From: Pseudopithomyces maydicus
Lineage: Eukaryota; Ascomycota; Dothideomycetes; Pleosporales; Didymosphaeriaceae
Reading direction: 5' to 3'
Assembly (NCBI GenBank): GCA_026873275.1
Contig: JANTUC010000001.1
Coordinates: 310,001 to 374,000 of the forward strand
Length of the DNA: 64,000 bases
Under the pieces are notes generated by a model. It did no database searches, was not told the origin of the DNA, and saw only the letters and a program-made list of their open reading frames with translations. Below, piece after piece: positions 34,682 through 46,638 of this stretch (positions are counted from its first letter, which is position 1; the number at the start of each line of letters is the position of its first letter). The position numbers were made by a program, and so were the translations under genes.

Positions 34682-37600
34682 AAACTAAGAGCCGTCAGGC
34701 TAGCACGTGATGGGCAATGACGAACCTTCGGGGCTGAGCCGGGTTACAGGGCACATTCCAACACTTGATAGTGAGGCGAGTGTGCCCTGTCTATTGTATC
34801 CTCGTATATTTCTGTCACCGCGCGATTTCGCGGATCACCGGAAGCCTCGTATCGTCCCGAACTGAGACATCGCCCTGTCCCAACTTCCTCATTAGTCCTC
34901 CGGCTCCGCTTCTGTTGCCTTTGAATTATGCATCGGTGGCGCCGTCTGCTTTGGGAATCTAGGTCCTGCGGGTCTGGTTTTGGTGTTGATTGGTCAATGA
35001 GCATTTTTTTGTACGATATCCTTCATACCCTCGCTGTAAAGCTATATCTTCCTTTCTTGTCATCGTTTAGACTCGTTTGAGCCTGTAGGGATGTTGGTGC
35101 TACTTGCGCGATTGAGCGCAGCGCACGTTTAGATGAATTTACTCAGCGATGGGGTAATAGTAATGTCTGTGTTCATAGATGACCTTGAAAGGGTGGGGAG
35201 GGCCCGTCAGTGTAGATGATCATGAATGACATGGTTCCGAAAGGGGATGATTTTGTGATTCTTATTGGTCGTGTGCAAGTGTATGCCGTATCCGAGCTAA
35301 TGACATTGTGGGATGTCAAGTTGTGTACTCGATACCTTTAGTTGTGTACTGAAAGGACGGCAAAGTGAACGTCTAGTAAAGCAGAACAGAAATTTTTGGA
35401 GGTAAATAGCGAAAACAAATGTTCTCTATGGTATGAGATCACGGCAATTATGGATTCGCCGTTGGTGGTTCCAATGTGGTCTGCATTACGTTGGTTTATG
35501 GGGTGGAGAGACCTGTTTGTAGTCTTCATGATCTGTCTCTGGTGCTGAGTTGCTCGGAGTGAGATCATGGAGGCGTCATTCGAAGTTCACGAGTTGTCAG
35601 AAGACTTTGGACGATCAATAATGAGAGCATAGCCTGTCTCACAACCGATGATCAAGTTGCCTCGTTGCAGTTTATTATGTTGAGTAGCACTACAGTTGAT
35701 CTGTCCAAGACCTCACAACGATAAATGAACGACTGACTGAAAATAGCACTACAGGTTTGTTGTTAACATAGTTGACTGACCCAAGCCAACAAAGAGTCAT
35801 GCTTGGAGCTGGTCCACGAAACTTCTTTTGGTCGGACTAGGATTTTATTTCGAAGGATCTATGGAGTAATGTGCCTCCGATAGATAACGGGAAGCCCTTT
35901 GAGAGTTTTTCCCCATGGGCTAACAGTTCACATGAGTCTTCTCGCGAGAGTACTCCAGGGGTTTCAAAGAAAACACTAGTATGGTGCAGACGTATGCATC
36001 AAAGCCATAGGCATCCGAGCCATCCTCATCAATTCCTCAGGCACGATGCGACTCATCACGATCCCGCTTTAGAACTGTCGCCGTAAGCACCGGAGCTATC
36101 TCGGTGCGCCTCTCGCCGTCGTCTCACGTCCGATGTTCAAGTGTATGATCTGGCACCTTGTTGAATGCACATCCCGAGCTTATCGATTGGACAGAAGTAA
36201 GCTCGTGGAGAGATCGAAGCAGTGTTGCATTGCCTTACCTCACTCAGCCTAGACCAGCCCTTTCGTGTTGCGTGCTATGGAATCTACCGTGCCTAATGCA
36301 GCTATCCGTCAGTATGTGACTCAAGAGCTATCCTTGTGAGGAAGTGGCAACCTTGGAACGGTGCTTGCCTCGAATACATGGATCTAGGTTCAGTGATAGC
36401 TTAGGCAGAAGCAGGAGCGTTATCGAGCGTTCTCGTTCTTCAATTGCAAGGTTGGTGTAGCAATGCATTTGTCACCGGGCTTAGTTTGCTTCGTGGCGAG
36501 AGATACAGTCGTACATTATTTGATTAATAAATGAGGCTGTTCCTGCTGGATGCAGTACTGTCCCACGCTGTAGATTTGGTAGTATGAAGTGTAGATGAAG
36601 TTGTCAGCTGCGCACCTGGCACACGAGGTACAAGGCGCGAGTTTGTGGCTGTGTATACCTCCAGGCAGATGCCTCCTCGTGATGAGTACTTCTTGTGTCT
36701 CGCGAGAAGGCGCGTATCGTTGGAGTCAGCTGAAGCGACATTACTGGCGCCTGCATAGCCTCGTTGTAGTCGTAACAAGGGACTATCACCCCAAGGCTAA
36801 GCAAATTGGTAATTGCAACGAACATTTGCACAGGACGATGACAGAACGGCCGTGCGACTGAGTGATTTCCATTACTGGCATTCAAAGGCTCCTTCTTGGC
36901 GATGATCGTGCGTTGTTCGTCCTGCTCTCAGCCTGCATGATGCAGAAACACGAATACGGAGAAAATCAACCTTCCGAACACCCGATGATTGTTTACTCTC
37001 ATTGCGGCAGTAAAAGATATGCTGCATACATGAGACACTTGAGGACGATATTGCAGCTGTATTAATGTGGCTGTCGATAGTCAAATGCACCTCACTATCA
37101 TCGGAGGATACCAAATCAAAGCGAAGACGTGGAGAGTGGGGTACAGCAGGGCAATGTTTGAGATATAGACAGCTGACGGGCGATACAATAGGACAATCAC
37201 CATGAGATCCTGCATAGATAGGCGCTGTGTAAACATACCTTAGTTGTCTGGCTTCCCTTGTGGGGGGTAGCACGCGAAGGTCACTGAAGCTCTGATTGGT
37301 TAGCAAACATGCGACTTCCTTCTCTACCAGGAGGAATCACTGAACTATTATGAAGTCTGGCAACTTCACTTGGAACTAATATGCTGCATACTACATGACC
37401 TCTCTTTGGTTTTCTCAAATGATATTTCCGTCAATCTCCGGCAAGTGATCATAAAGCGGGGCTAATATCAAATACTCGTCCAAGCATCAGGCTTGCTGCC
37501 ATATCGAGGACACTAATAGACAAATGCAGGATAATATCATGGATCTTAAGCTGACGGGGCAGTGCCATCGATCATAGTAGCGGCGCCACTTGTCAGAGTT

Positions 37601-39470
37601 GTGATGACGGATGTTGTTTTCTTGTGGCGTCTCGTTGAGTATCATGCTTGGTATCTATGCTTCTTCACCAGCAATACATTGTAGTGCAACCATCAGTTCT
37701 GGGAACAGTTTTTGTTCACATGCAAACGAAATGTATTCTCGAAAGCACTGCTTGTACTATAAATTCTTTGATTATACCAGACACTATTGAACACTACCTA
37801 CGATGCATTAAAGCCTGCAGCGAGTTACTTATTGCGGAACAGGCAACAGCATCGACAGGAAAAACAAACTCGCTCCTTCCCCGAAACTCTATTCGGCTAT
37901 CGAACTCCAGGTTTGGTGTTGGTTGTTATCGAAGAGAGCGCCGGCGAGACCGAGTCAGATGCGGTATTCTCATCCGGTGTAGGGCTGCCTCAGTCATGAC
38001 TAGAAACTTGAATATGAGCACACAAGTGAGCAACGAATTGGGTTTACGGGAAGGACCGAGCCTATCGCAGTGGCTGTGGTCCTGAGTTTGAGGGCAATTG
38101 TCGAGTAGCAGGCTAGCTTGCTCAACGAGGCTGAGAGTCGGGCATGTCATTTGACAGTAGGACTCTGGCTCTTCCGGTGAAGAAGTGTGAACCCTGTTAG
38201 AGATCCTGTTCCCCTTCAGCTTCCACGGGTATTATTGGCGGTCGTGGGCCATGTTTTTTCCAGCATGACCAGGTGCAGATGATAGCGATGTGTTGCGTGC
38301 GGGGTTGAACCGTGAGACGGGACCAGGTGCGACGCTCAAAACTTCAGCAAAGAGCCGCATAACGTAGTGATGGGAGCAGTAAGCTGCTTAGATGTGATTC
38401 ATGTGTTGTTAGTCCTTCACGAACGTGAGGAGCCCAGAGTCGGAGCGTGGCCTGCAAAGTTTTGCCAAGGCGATGAGCTGGCTCCCCAGTAGACCAGCCG
38501 TACAGTTAAGGACTGTCCTTAAGTTACACGCGGATGGCTGCTGCTGTGTGCATTAGATTGTCCCTCTGAACACCAGAGCAGCGGTCAGCTTGAATCACGC
38601 CTCAAACGAGACAGCCGACAGGACACGACATCAGCCACGCCTGAGAGCTGGGCGGGCAGGACAAGAGACCGCGATATGCGAAGTCTCCATCATGGCGACT
38701 TTACAAGCGTTTGCCTCGTCCCTGGTGTGCGGGAGAATGTCGTGATAGGTAGCAAGTGCCAGGTACTACGCGGGTCAAATCAAGTGTCCTGCTTGCTAGC
38801 GTGAACTCCAGTTTGGGCGCTCTTCTCCTTTCGCTAAGAACCATCGGCAGTGTGGCAGTATCGTGATTGCTCGAAACCATCTGCCCTACAGTTCGTCCTG
38901 TGTCGCTAATCAGCTCCCGATGCAGAAGCCTCTGCGTGTGCGACATGCATATGCACCGTCTCCAAGCGTGCAGAGGACCCGGCTGGAAGGAAGACGGATG
39001 CAGCTGCCACCGGCTCCGTTGCAGCCAGTATGACCCGTCCGGTGAATTGAGAGCCGCAAAAGTCATCCCAAGAGCATGGTTCCACTGCCAACTTGCCCTG
39101 AGGACCGTCCGTTTGCCTTGTTCTACCGCGTGGCCCTGTCTGCGTTGATGGCTGCGGCCGGTGTAATCCAACGACAAATGGGGCTTGCAGCGCCCTAGCT
39201 GATGTCGAATGACAGCCTATCCCCACCCTACACTGCTTCCCGGCATACACCATGATCTACCAGATTGCATTCGAAACGCTGATGCATGTCTGCACCAGAG
39301 CGTGGTAACCTCGACATGCTCTAATATCATCGTCCGTGGTACATGTTGAGAACACACGGGGGCTTTGCCTATATAACTCCAAGATTTGTCGCTTCTACTT
39401 ATTCAGTCAGAACTTCACTTGGCCACTCTTTCGCAAAGCCTGACTGATTGAATCACTGGGCAAGGCTCTC
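34682..39470. other. Largest gene-free stretch of the window
   Basis: About 4.8 kb between lcb2 and the gene at 39471. No open frame longer than ~160 codons exists, and none has a recognisable motif or plausible splice-linked partner. I see no tRNA boxes, no terminal repeats and no reverse-transcriptase or transposase fragments. It may contain noncoding transcripts, decayed elements or distal regulation for either neighbour. Confidence 0.55.
39370..39377 (+). promoter_or_regulatory. TATA box of the 39.5-kb gene
   Basis: TATATAAC lies 101 bp upstream of the ATG at 39471. The spacing is suitable for a short leader. The region between is CT/AC-rich with no other ATG in frame. Confidence 0.55.
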
Positions 39471-41818
39471 ATGGTCCTTGTTCCTCCATCAATTATGTCT
39501 TACCCACCCAACAATCACATGCCTTTGCCAGGCCCTTCGCTAGGTCAGCAGGCCACAGGACCATTCCGTGGGACACAGCACTCAATGCAGCAGCCTGTAT
39601 TCCCTAATAATCAGCAGAATTTTGGTTCTTTTGACTCAAATTTCAACGAGCAATTGGCCTTTTTCTCAATACACAAGCCTGTAACAACAAAGACATGGGA
39701 TGATATCACACCTGTGCGCCATCGTCTTTCCACATCCGAGATTCGGAAGGCCCTAGCCAAACTACAGAAGCACCCTAAGAAAAACGTCAATGACATTTTG
39801 ATCAATCTCCAATCAGAATCAGCTCGTAGGGTCATTGATGCCCTTGTACAAGAGCAAAACGACCAACTTGCCCAAACTGATCCCACCAGTGAATGGATCA
39901 TCGCTGGTCTCGACATCAAGAAAGAGACGGTGAAACATTTGCTTGCTCAAGTCAGAGTTACCAAAAGCATCTCAATAATCCTCAAAACAGAGCCGTTATC
40001 TTCCAACCAGTATGACTTCGATGACGATCCTTCTGGTCCGTCTCCAGGTTTCTTGAATACAGGAAGAAATCAGATGAGTCATATGCATCAGCGTGGACAA
40101 CAACAACATGAAAACATGATGATGCATAGCGATCCTCATATGATGCAACCACCTTACTCTGTCGAGCAACCACAGTTCCCCGGTCATGATCGTGGTCATG
40201 GACGAGGCATGATGCCTGGACATGACGAGGCACCTCCTTTTCACCATGGACAAAATGGCCCAACCCACGAACCATTCGCACAAGGAGGTATGAATCGTGG
40301 GGGACCTACACAGGGAGATATGCCGCATGGCCGCCACGATCCTCACGCAAATCAACAGCCATACCCACATATGCACGCTCATAACAATCATCAAGAGGGT
40401 GGCCCGCACGCTGTAATCATACCACCGCCTCCAATCGGCATACCAGGTGGACCGAATCAACCTCAAGTTGTCCCGCCGCAAGTTGGTCCACCGCCATTTG
40501 AGCCGCATCAACATCCAGCGCCTATGCCCGGCACCTTTCCAGAACCAAATCATATGAATGGCCCCGGCCCTGTCCCTCACTTTCCTCCCCCGAGATCGTT
40601 GATCCACGTGGTCTAAAGCATCAGAGGTCCAAGCCAACAAGCCTTCGTCACGAGTTCAAAGAAATCCATGAAACCGAATATGAGTCGGAGTCCGGCAGCG
40701 ACTCTCAATACAGTTTGAGGTCAGCCGAAGATGTAGGCTACGGGGTCATCGAACGTTCTCGCAGCCGCGGACGGAAGAGAAGTAAGACCAGATCTCGTAG
40801 CAGCAGTGCTCGTCGCGGCCGGAGCAATGATCGAGTGCGTGTGCAAAAGGTCTACAAAGTGAAGAGCTCGCATGGCCGACCACGCTCGAATGTTGAGGAT
40901 GTCCACGAGGTCAGACAAAAGGTTTCGTCCAAGGACAGTTCACCTCGGTCTTCGGTCGCTGCTGTTCCGACGCAACCTATTATCAACATTCGCATCGACA
41001 ATGACAACGATCGTGAGCGCGATCGAACGGGTGACCGTATCAGGGAAGTGTATACTCCCGACCACGACACACGACGTACTGGCCGTGGCACGCCATCACC
41101 AACGTTCCCTCATGCCACTTATTCGAAGCATGACAAGTTCGATTCATATATTCCATCTCGACACTCTTCTGTTGGGGGAAGTGACACTGATTCATCCGGA
41201 ATCGATGGTAACTCTTCGATATATACATCAGACGACAGTGTCTTCTCTGAACCCATCCGTGTCCACAAGCATGATCGAACCTCCGATGTAGGCACCGGAG
41301 GACCACATCTTCGCTCGCGCAACATATCTGTACCACACGATGACGCATTTGTGTCTACCTACCACGAAACCCGTCGCCGACAGAAGCCGCATTTCACAGT
41401 AGATGATTATCCACCCGCCCACCGGCGAGGCTCTCTACACGAAGATCACATTGAACCGCATCGAGCTCCATTTTATCAAAGACCCCCAATGGCTGCTCGT
41501 CACCACAGTGGACAAGCCGCCAGCCATTTTGATTCGCGATATCCCCCTAAGCCATCGCGTTCGTATACCGATGTCCCACCACCGGTCTCCTACAAACCTC
41601 AGCCGCCACCGCAGCGATACATCACAGAGGACAGGCCCGATGCCTTTGAGCTCCGCGCAATGGCCGACGAACTGGATGCCATGGATTACATAAACCAGAC
41701 TCGCCGTAGCGGCTTGCCTAATTGGCGTAGCAACATGAGAGCAAGGGCAAAGGCTGAGGTTGATGAGTGGGCGTATCGTCCGCATGAGAGAGTGTACAAT
41801 GGGTATCGTCACGTGTAG
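39471..41818 (+). CDS. Disordered protein with an unknown N-terminal domain and RS-rich middle (apparent frameshift)
   Basis: Function unknown. Residues ~65-175 are the only globular-looking part (TTKTWDDITPVRHRLSTSEI, ALAKLQKHPKKNVNDILINL, ARRVIDALVQEQNDQL). A His/Met/Gln/Pro-rich stretch follows, then an Arg/Ser segment (ERSRSRGRKRSKTRSRS), then a polar tail ending DAMDYINQTRRSGLPNWRSNM and a short basic end. The two open frames (39471-40616 and to 41818) are joined by continuous coding: the second frame reads EIVDPRGLKHQRSKPTSLRHEF right where the first ends. One missing C at the C5 run 40587-40591 would fuse them (782 aa). A weak 47-nt intron (GTCCCT donor) is the alternative. A second ATG at 39495 is possible. 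The RS/His-rich makeup suggests an RNA- or condensate-associated nuclear protein; this is speculation. Confidence 0.75.
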
Positions 41819-43556
41819 ACCAAGTGTATATAGGGTTATGGCTTGCTTTCTTCCTCTGTAATCATCTGTTGTTTGATATTCCTTTCTTTCATGATACTAT
41901 ACGGCTCTTTGAGGGGTCTGAAGTCACAGTGTAAACATTGAAAACTTCTTTTGCCTTGTCTGGGTGTCTGAACGATGGATGGCACATTTAGCGTCGAGAA
42001 GGCGGGAACATTTGTGAAATATGTATCTTAGGTGGCCCACTTATCCCTTTTCTCAAGGTGTTTCTCGGCTTACGACCTACTTAGTCGAATAGTACCAATG
42101 CCATTTGAGTAGTATCATTTTTTTATTCCATCACATGTGGTGAGTTGGTCGTACACCGAGCGGGTATCACGATGCTTTCAATCCCACGATTCGTAATCCT
42201 GCGCCCCGATCGCTGCTGTCACTACCAAATCATCGGCTAGTTGATGAACGGGAAGGTCCGTTTCGCTAATGCCACACTTCTTAACATTGACCAACGCGCC
42301 TCTCCAGCTCGGCCCACGTGTTCGTCCGTCCTAGAGTCTAAGCATTTCAACAGCGCATCTACCGCAGCCACAGCCGTCGCAAAGCCTCAAGAAGGAACGT
42401 GTACGCATACGTATCGATAATTCATGCCAGTGCATGCTGATGTGAGGCTTATTTGCGCGAAGTCCAACGTGCCCCTGCCAGTAGGCCTGGTAATCTGGTA
42501 AGCACCGGCACGTTTACGATGGTTGCAAGCGTGTGATACGCCCACACAATTAGCAACTGCTGAAAGTTGGTGAGAGACGATACGCCCAGGAGACAGGCCA
42601 AGCATGCACGCGTCCCAAATGATTGCTCACCTACCCGTCCCATCTAAGCACTTAACCCCATAGTCCGAACTCCGCCATCGTACATCCCGAGCGCTGTGAC
42701 CACACACCTACATGATGTCTCGCTTTGAGGTTTCATGGACCATGGGAATAACAGGCTCAGTATGAAATGGTCATCGAGAAGTGAAACACCTCCCTTACAA
42801 GACGAAAATCGTTCCTTTGACCAAGGCGACACAGCATATCCTTGAGCTCAACACATGCACGTACACACACGCAGAATACCACGCCGTGTATTCAATATTA
42901 CCATGTCACTCCATATACATAGATAATCTATTCATCGATGAGATCCTACTCTTCCATGTTGACCCAAGCCACCTCGACCATATTTGCAAGCAGAGCTTTG
43001 CCACGTCACTTGCACAAGATGCACGTTTGAAACAAGAAATCATTTCACTACATATCTTATATCTCCGTTCAGTTACACGACAGCCGCCCTCCATGCCCAC
43101 GTCAACAAAACAAAAAGGAAATGGTGTATCCGCGTTCCACCCTCGCACCGCTTTATTAAAAACAAAAAGGTGATATCGCTCGCCACAGCAATACAGCGTA
43201 AAAGAACATAATTGTGGTAAAGAAGGTTTAGGTTTATTACCAATGCTGCTTCGCCTCGCCGAGCTCGCGTTTTGGTAACGGTAGGTAGAGAAAAGGGTAG
43301 GAGGACATTTGCTTACTACCGTGTGAGAGTGCCCCGGCCCACGCAGGGTATCAAAGGAGAAACTTGTGTTACGAGGCAGCCACTCCACCAAGCATGACTG
43401 ATGAACAAGTTTGGAGTTAAGTTAAAAAAGAAAAAGCATTTTCACAACGCCGTTGCATGATATATGGCGATGTCCTTCGTCATCAAAGACATACATCCCG
43501 TCACTCGACTCCCAATTAGAGTCTTGAAATGTCCAAGCGCAAAATTACACAGGTGA
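41819..43556. other. Convergent intergenic region
   Basis: About 1.7 kb of 3' flanks between the 39.5-kb gene (+) and the G-alpha gene (-). The 161-codon minus frame at 42906-43391 lies just beyond the G-alpha stop and has no motif; I treat it as 3' flank. No RNA gene seen. Confidence 0.55.
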
Positions 43557-44824
43557 CTATATCAGACCACACAGTCGGAGGTTCTCCTGGATTATGATAT
43601 CTATGTATAGTTAGTAAGAGATGCGCAATCACGGGGAGTCTAAGGGGGCCATACCGTTCACAGCAGCCATGACGAATCGGATCTGCATAGTGTCTGTGGC
43701 GCATGTGAAGTGAGTGTAGATTTGCTTGGTCTCGTGTTGGTTGAGAGATACGAAGCGGTTCAGGATGTAGTCGCAGGCCGCTGCGTAGTCGGGGCCACCT
43801 GTACATACGATTAGCCTACAGCGCACGTTAGGGGAGATGGGAGACGTACCCTCATAGTCAGGGAAGTAGTTCTTCATAGGGCTCACGGGAAGCTTCTCCT
43901 TGAATCGATCGATTTTGTTCAAGAAAAGAATAATGGACGTCTTGACGAACCACCGCGAGTTGCAGATGGAGTCGAACAATGTCAATGCTTCTTGCATACG
44001 GTTGACGGTCTCATCCTCAAACAGCAGCTGGTCGTACTCGGAGATGGCGACCAGGAACAGAATCGTGGTGACGTTCTCGAAGCAGTGGATCCACTTCTTT
44101 CTTTCTGATCGCTGACCACCAACGTCAAACATGCGGTATGTGAGGTCACCGATGATGAAGGTGGTTTCGGTGATACCGGTGGTCTTGACACGCGATCGGA
44201 GGACGTCCTGGTCGTTGGGGATGTAGTCACCTGCCGCGATACGATCGATGGAGTCAAAGTAGCTTGTACTGTCAGCATTTTGCGTCCAAGCCACGGAATG
44301 CCCATTGACTTACTATTTGGCGGAATCGTTCAGCTGGTACTCGCGTGAGCGTTGGAAGCACTGCTGTACACCGGCGTCCTTCCACAGCACGGAGATGGCG
44401 TTGCCAACCTCCGGAGGAAGGCTGTCGCCTTCGATTTGCGCAGGCTGCATGAAGATGGTCTGGACGTGGTACTCGGCGCGCTGGTCATCCAGAGGCAGCT
44501 CAAGCGATTCCATGGCCTCGAGGATAACACGCATCGATTGGACCGTGTTGCTGAAGATGATTTCCTTGAAGGATTCACGCTCGTCGCGCGAGTAGCCGCC
44601 CTCGTGGATGAGCTTCATCTGCTTCAGGATGGTGGACTTTCCAGATTCACCGGCACCTAGTCCCGGTTAGCGGTGGGTGACGCGGAGGACGTCGGCGGGT
44701 ACTGACCGAGCAACAGCATCTTGATCTCGTTGCGCTGCAGCATCTTGTCGCGCTTGAGCTGGTTCTCAATCTCCTCGTTCCTCTGCTTCCCCTCCTTCTC
44801 CTCTGTGCTCATTCCGCAGCCCAT
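43557..44824 (-). CDS. gna1: Heterotrimeric G-protein alpha subunit, group I (G-alpha-i-like)
   Basis: A plasma-membrane GTPase relaying receptor signals to cAMP and MAPK pathways that govern growth, sporulation and virulence in fungi. Introns at 44657-44706, 44263-44313, 43799-43849 and 43601-43654 give exactly 353 aa, the standard length. Visible features are MGCGMS (Gly2 myristoylation, Cys3 palmitoylation), P-loop GAGESGKST, Arg178 in RSRVKTTGI, switch II DVGGQRSERKKW with Gln204, NKID, and TCATDT. The C-terminus NLRLCGLI has Cys350, the pertussis-type site diagnostic of group I (GNA-1/FadA/MagB). All GTPase residues are present. The leader extends far upstream and is repeat-rich. Confidence 0.97.
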
Positions 44825-45047
44825 GGTGGCGGGTGGTAAGGTGTATTAGGTAGGTGGGTAAGATGTTCCGTACGAAGACCGGCCGACACGGAATCTGCAC
44901 GCGGGAGATGTTAGCACAGGTCGGGTCGCGGAGCGGCAGGGCAGTTGAGGCGGGCGAGGAGCGCCTGCTGGATGCCAATGGGCAGGTATCGAAGCGTGTG
45001 CCGTTGAGGGAGGTGCGACCGGCTGCCTCAGGGAGGTGCGACGGCGA

Positions 45048-45145
45048 CTTCAGCAGCGGCAATGGCAACGGCAGCAGCAGCAGCGAAGGGCGCAGGTCTC
45101 AATGGCAGGCAGACAGGCAGGCAGGCAAGCAGACAAGCAACGAGG
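45048..45145 (+). repeat. CAG and CAGG short tandem repeats in the gna1 leader
   Basis: CAGCAG-type units (45048-45090) are followed by GGCAGGCAGACAGGCAGG-type tetranucleotide units (45104-45141). On the gna1 sense strand they read CTG and CCTG. They lie ~220-320 nt upstream of the gna1 ATG. Confidence 0.85.
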
Positions 45146-45639
45146 AAAACAAAAGGCAGACGGGCAAGACTCACGTATTATTACAAGAGACCGGGCCCCG
45201 GTTTGGCGAGCGGCTCGTGGGTTTGGGTGGCGCGTCGAAAAGGCGTGCGGATGATGAAGAAGGCGCGACGGGTCGCTACTGCAAGGTCCTCGGGCGGCGG
45301 TCGAAGACTGGAGAGACTGGAGAGACTGTCGGTCGGGGCTGCGTCGGGGCCGTTGGGGAGTCGCAGAAAGACAGACGCAGCTTCTTCGGGGGCGCTTGAC
45401 AGGAGATGCCGACAGCACGACGAGAGTGCAGACAGAAAGAGAGGGCCTGGGAGCAGGAAGGAGGCTTTTGGGGAGGTGTTGCCGAGAAAGGGGATCGCAG
45501 AACGAGTTTAGGCCGGCGCACGGATCCATGGCTTCGCTCGAAGCAATCCGTCTCCGCCTTTGAACCACATCTCTGCGCGCCCGCCAGCCTGCAACTGCAA
45601 CTGCACCACCGCCCTGGGCCCCCGTCGTTGCTGCTTGCG

Positions 45640-45665
45640 AGCGCTGCTGCTGCTGCTGCTGCCCG
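45640..45665 (+). repeat. CTG microsatellite
   Basis: About seven consecutive CTG units (CAG on the gna1 sense strand) in the distal gna1 upstream region. Confidence 0.85.
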
Positions 45666-46602
45666 CCGCCCCGTGTCTGCCGGCGAGCGCACGCGTCTGG
45701 TCCCGTCGGCCCTCAGCCTCAGCCTGCCCGCGCCTGTGTCTGCGAGCCAGCCAGCCTGCCTGCTCCCGCACTCCCTGGGGCGAGTCGCCAATGGAGCGTC
45801 ACGACGGCAGAGGCGATCAAGCGGGCCACGACCACCTGTTGCACACGCTGTTCCACTGTTAGGTCGACTAGCTACTCTTCTAGAAGCATTGTCGAAAAAA
45901 GGGGCGCGACAAATAAAGGCCCCACGCCGGGGCCAGCCCGTAAGCGGACCATGCTAGCAAATCTCAAACGCTGCCTGCAAACCGCCTGCGAGTGCTTGCT
46001 CTCAACTCAATTGCTGCTCTGCCGCACCCCGACTGGCCGCCCGCTGCTCGCTATTCAGAGCCAGCCATCACTCGCCTGCGTCGCACCGCGTCGCCGCTCG
46101 TTGCCCGTCCTGTCCACTGCCCGCCCATGCTGCTCCGTACCTGGTCTTGGCCGCTCGCTCGCACCAGCTGTCTATGGCATAGCGCTCTCGCTGCAAACTG
46201 TCTTCGCACCTCTCTAACCATCGCGCCAATCTCCTTGATTCATGATGCTAATCTCGCCCAATCACCGCTGCCGAGGAACCGTCATCCTGCACGCCCTGTT
46301 CGTCTTTCGTGCCCGTACCCCTGATTGCGCCGTTCGCACTTTTTGCTTCCCTGCTGCTGCAGCATCCTCCACAATTTCCATCCAACTGTGCTCGCCACCA
46401 CCATGCCCAGCTGCCGCTCCCGTCACACCGTCTGCATGTTCGCCCAAGTTTCAGGCCCATGGAATCGAGTACATAAGTATCTCGTAATCACTGCCTGGGG
46501 TAGTCCCGTAAATGCTGACGCCACACCTCTCGCCATCTGCGTCCGACGACGCAATGACATCGTGCCGTGCACATCTGATCGTCGTGAGCCACCTTGCATC
46601 TG

Positions 46603-46638
46603 ATTGCTCACCCAATTGCTCACCCAATTGCTCACCCG
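46603..46638 (+). repeat. Three tandem copies of a 12-bp unit
   Basis: ATTGCTCACCCA occurs three times head to tail (46603-46614, 46615-46626, 46627-46638); the last copy ends CCCG. There are no spacers, so it is a minisatellite rather than a CRISPR array. Confidence 0.9.

Noticed and set aside
42906..43391. 161-codon minus-strand open frame next to the G-alpha stop
   Set aside because: No motif, atypical composition, and it sits in the 3' flank of gna1 without a promoter-like region.
45050..45957. Several overlapping open frames of 150-185 codons in the gna1 upstream region
   Set aside because: GC-rich repeat sequence removes stops on both strands; the translations are low-complexity and mutually overlapping.
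46603..46638. Repeats that might suggest a CRISPR array
   Set aside because: Units are 12 bp and directly abutting with no spacers; the genome is eukaryotic.
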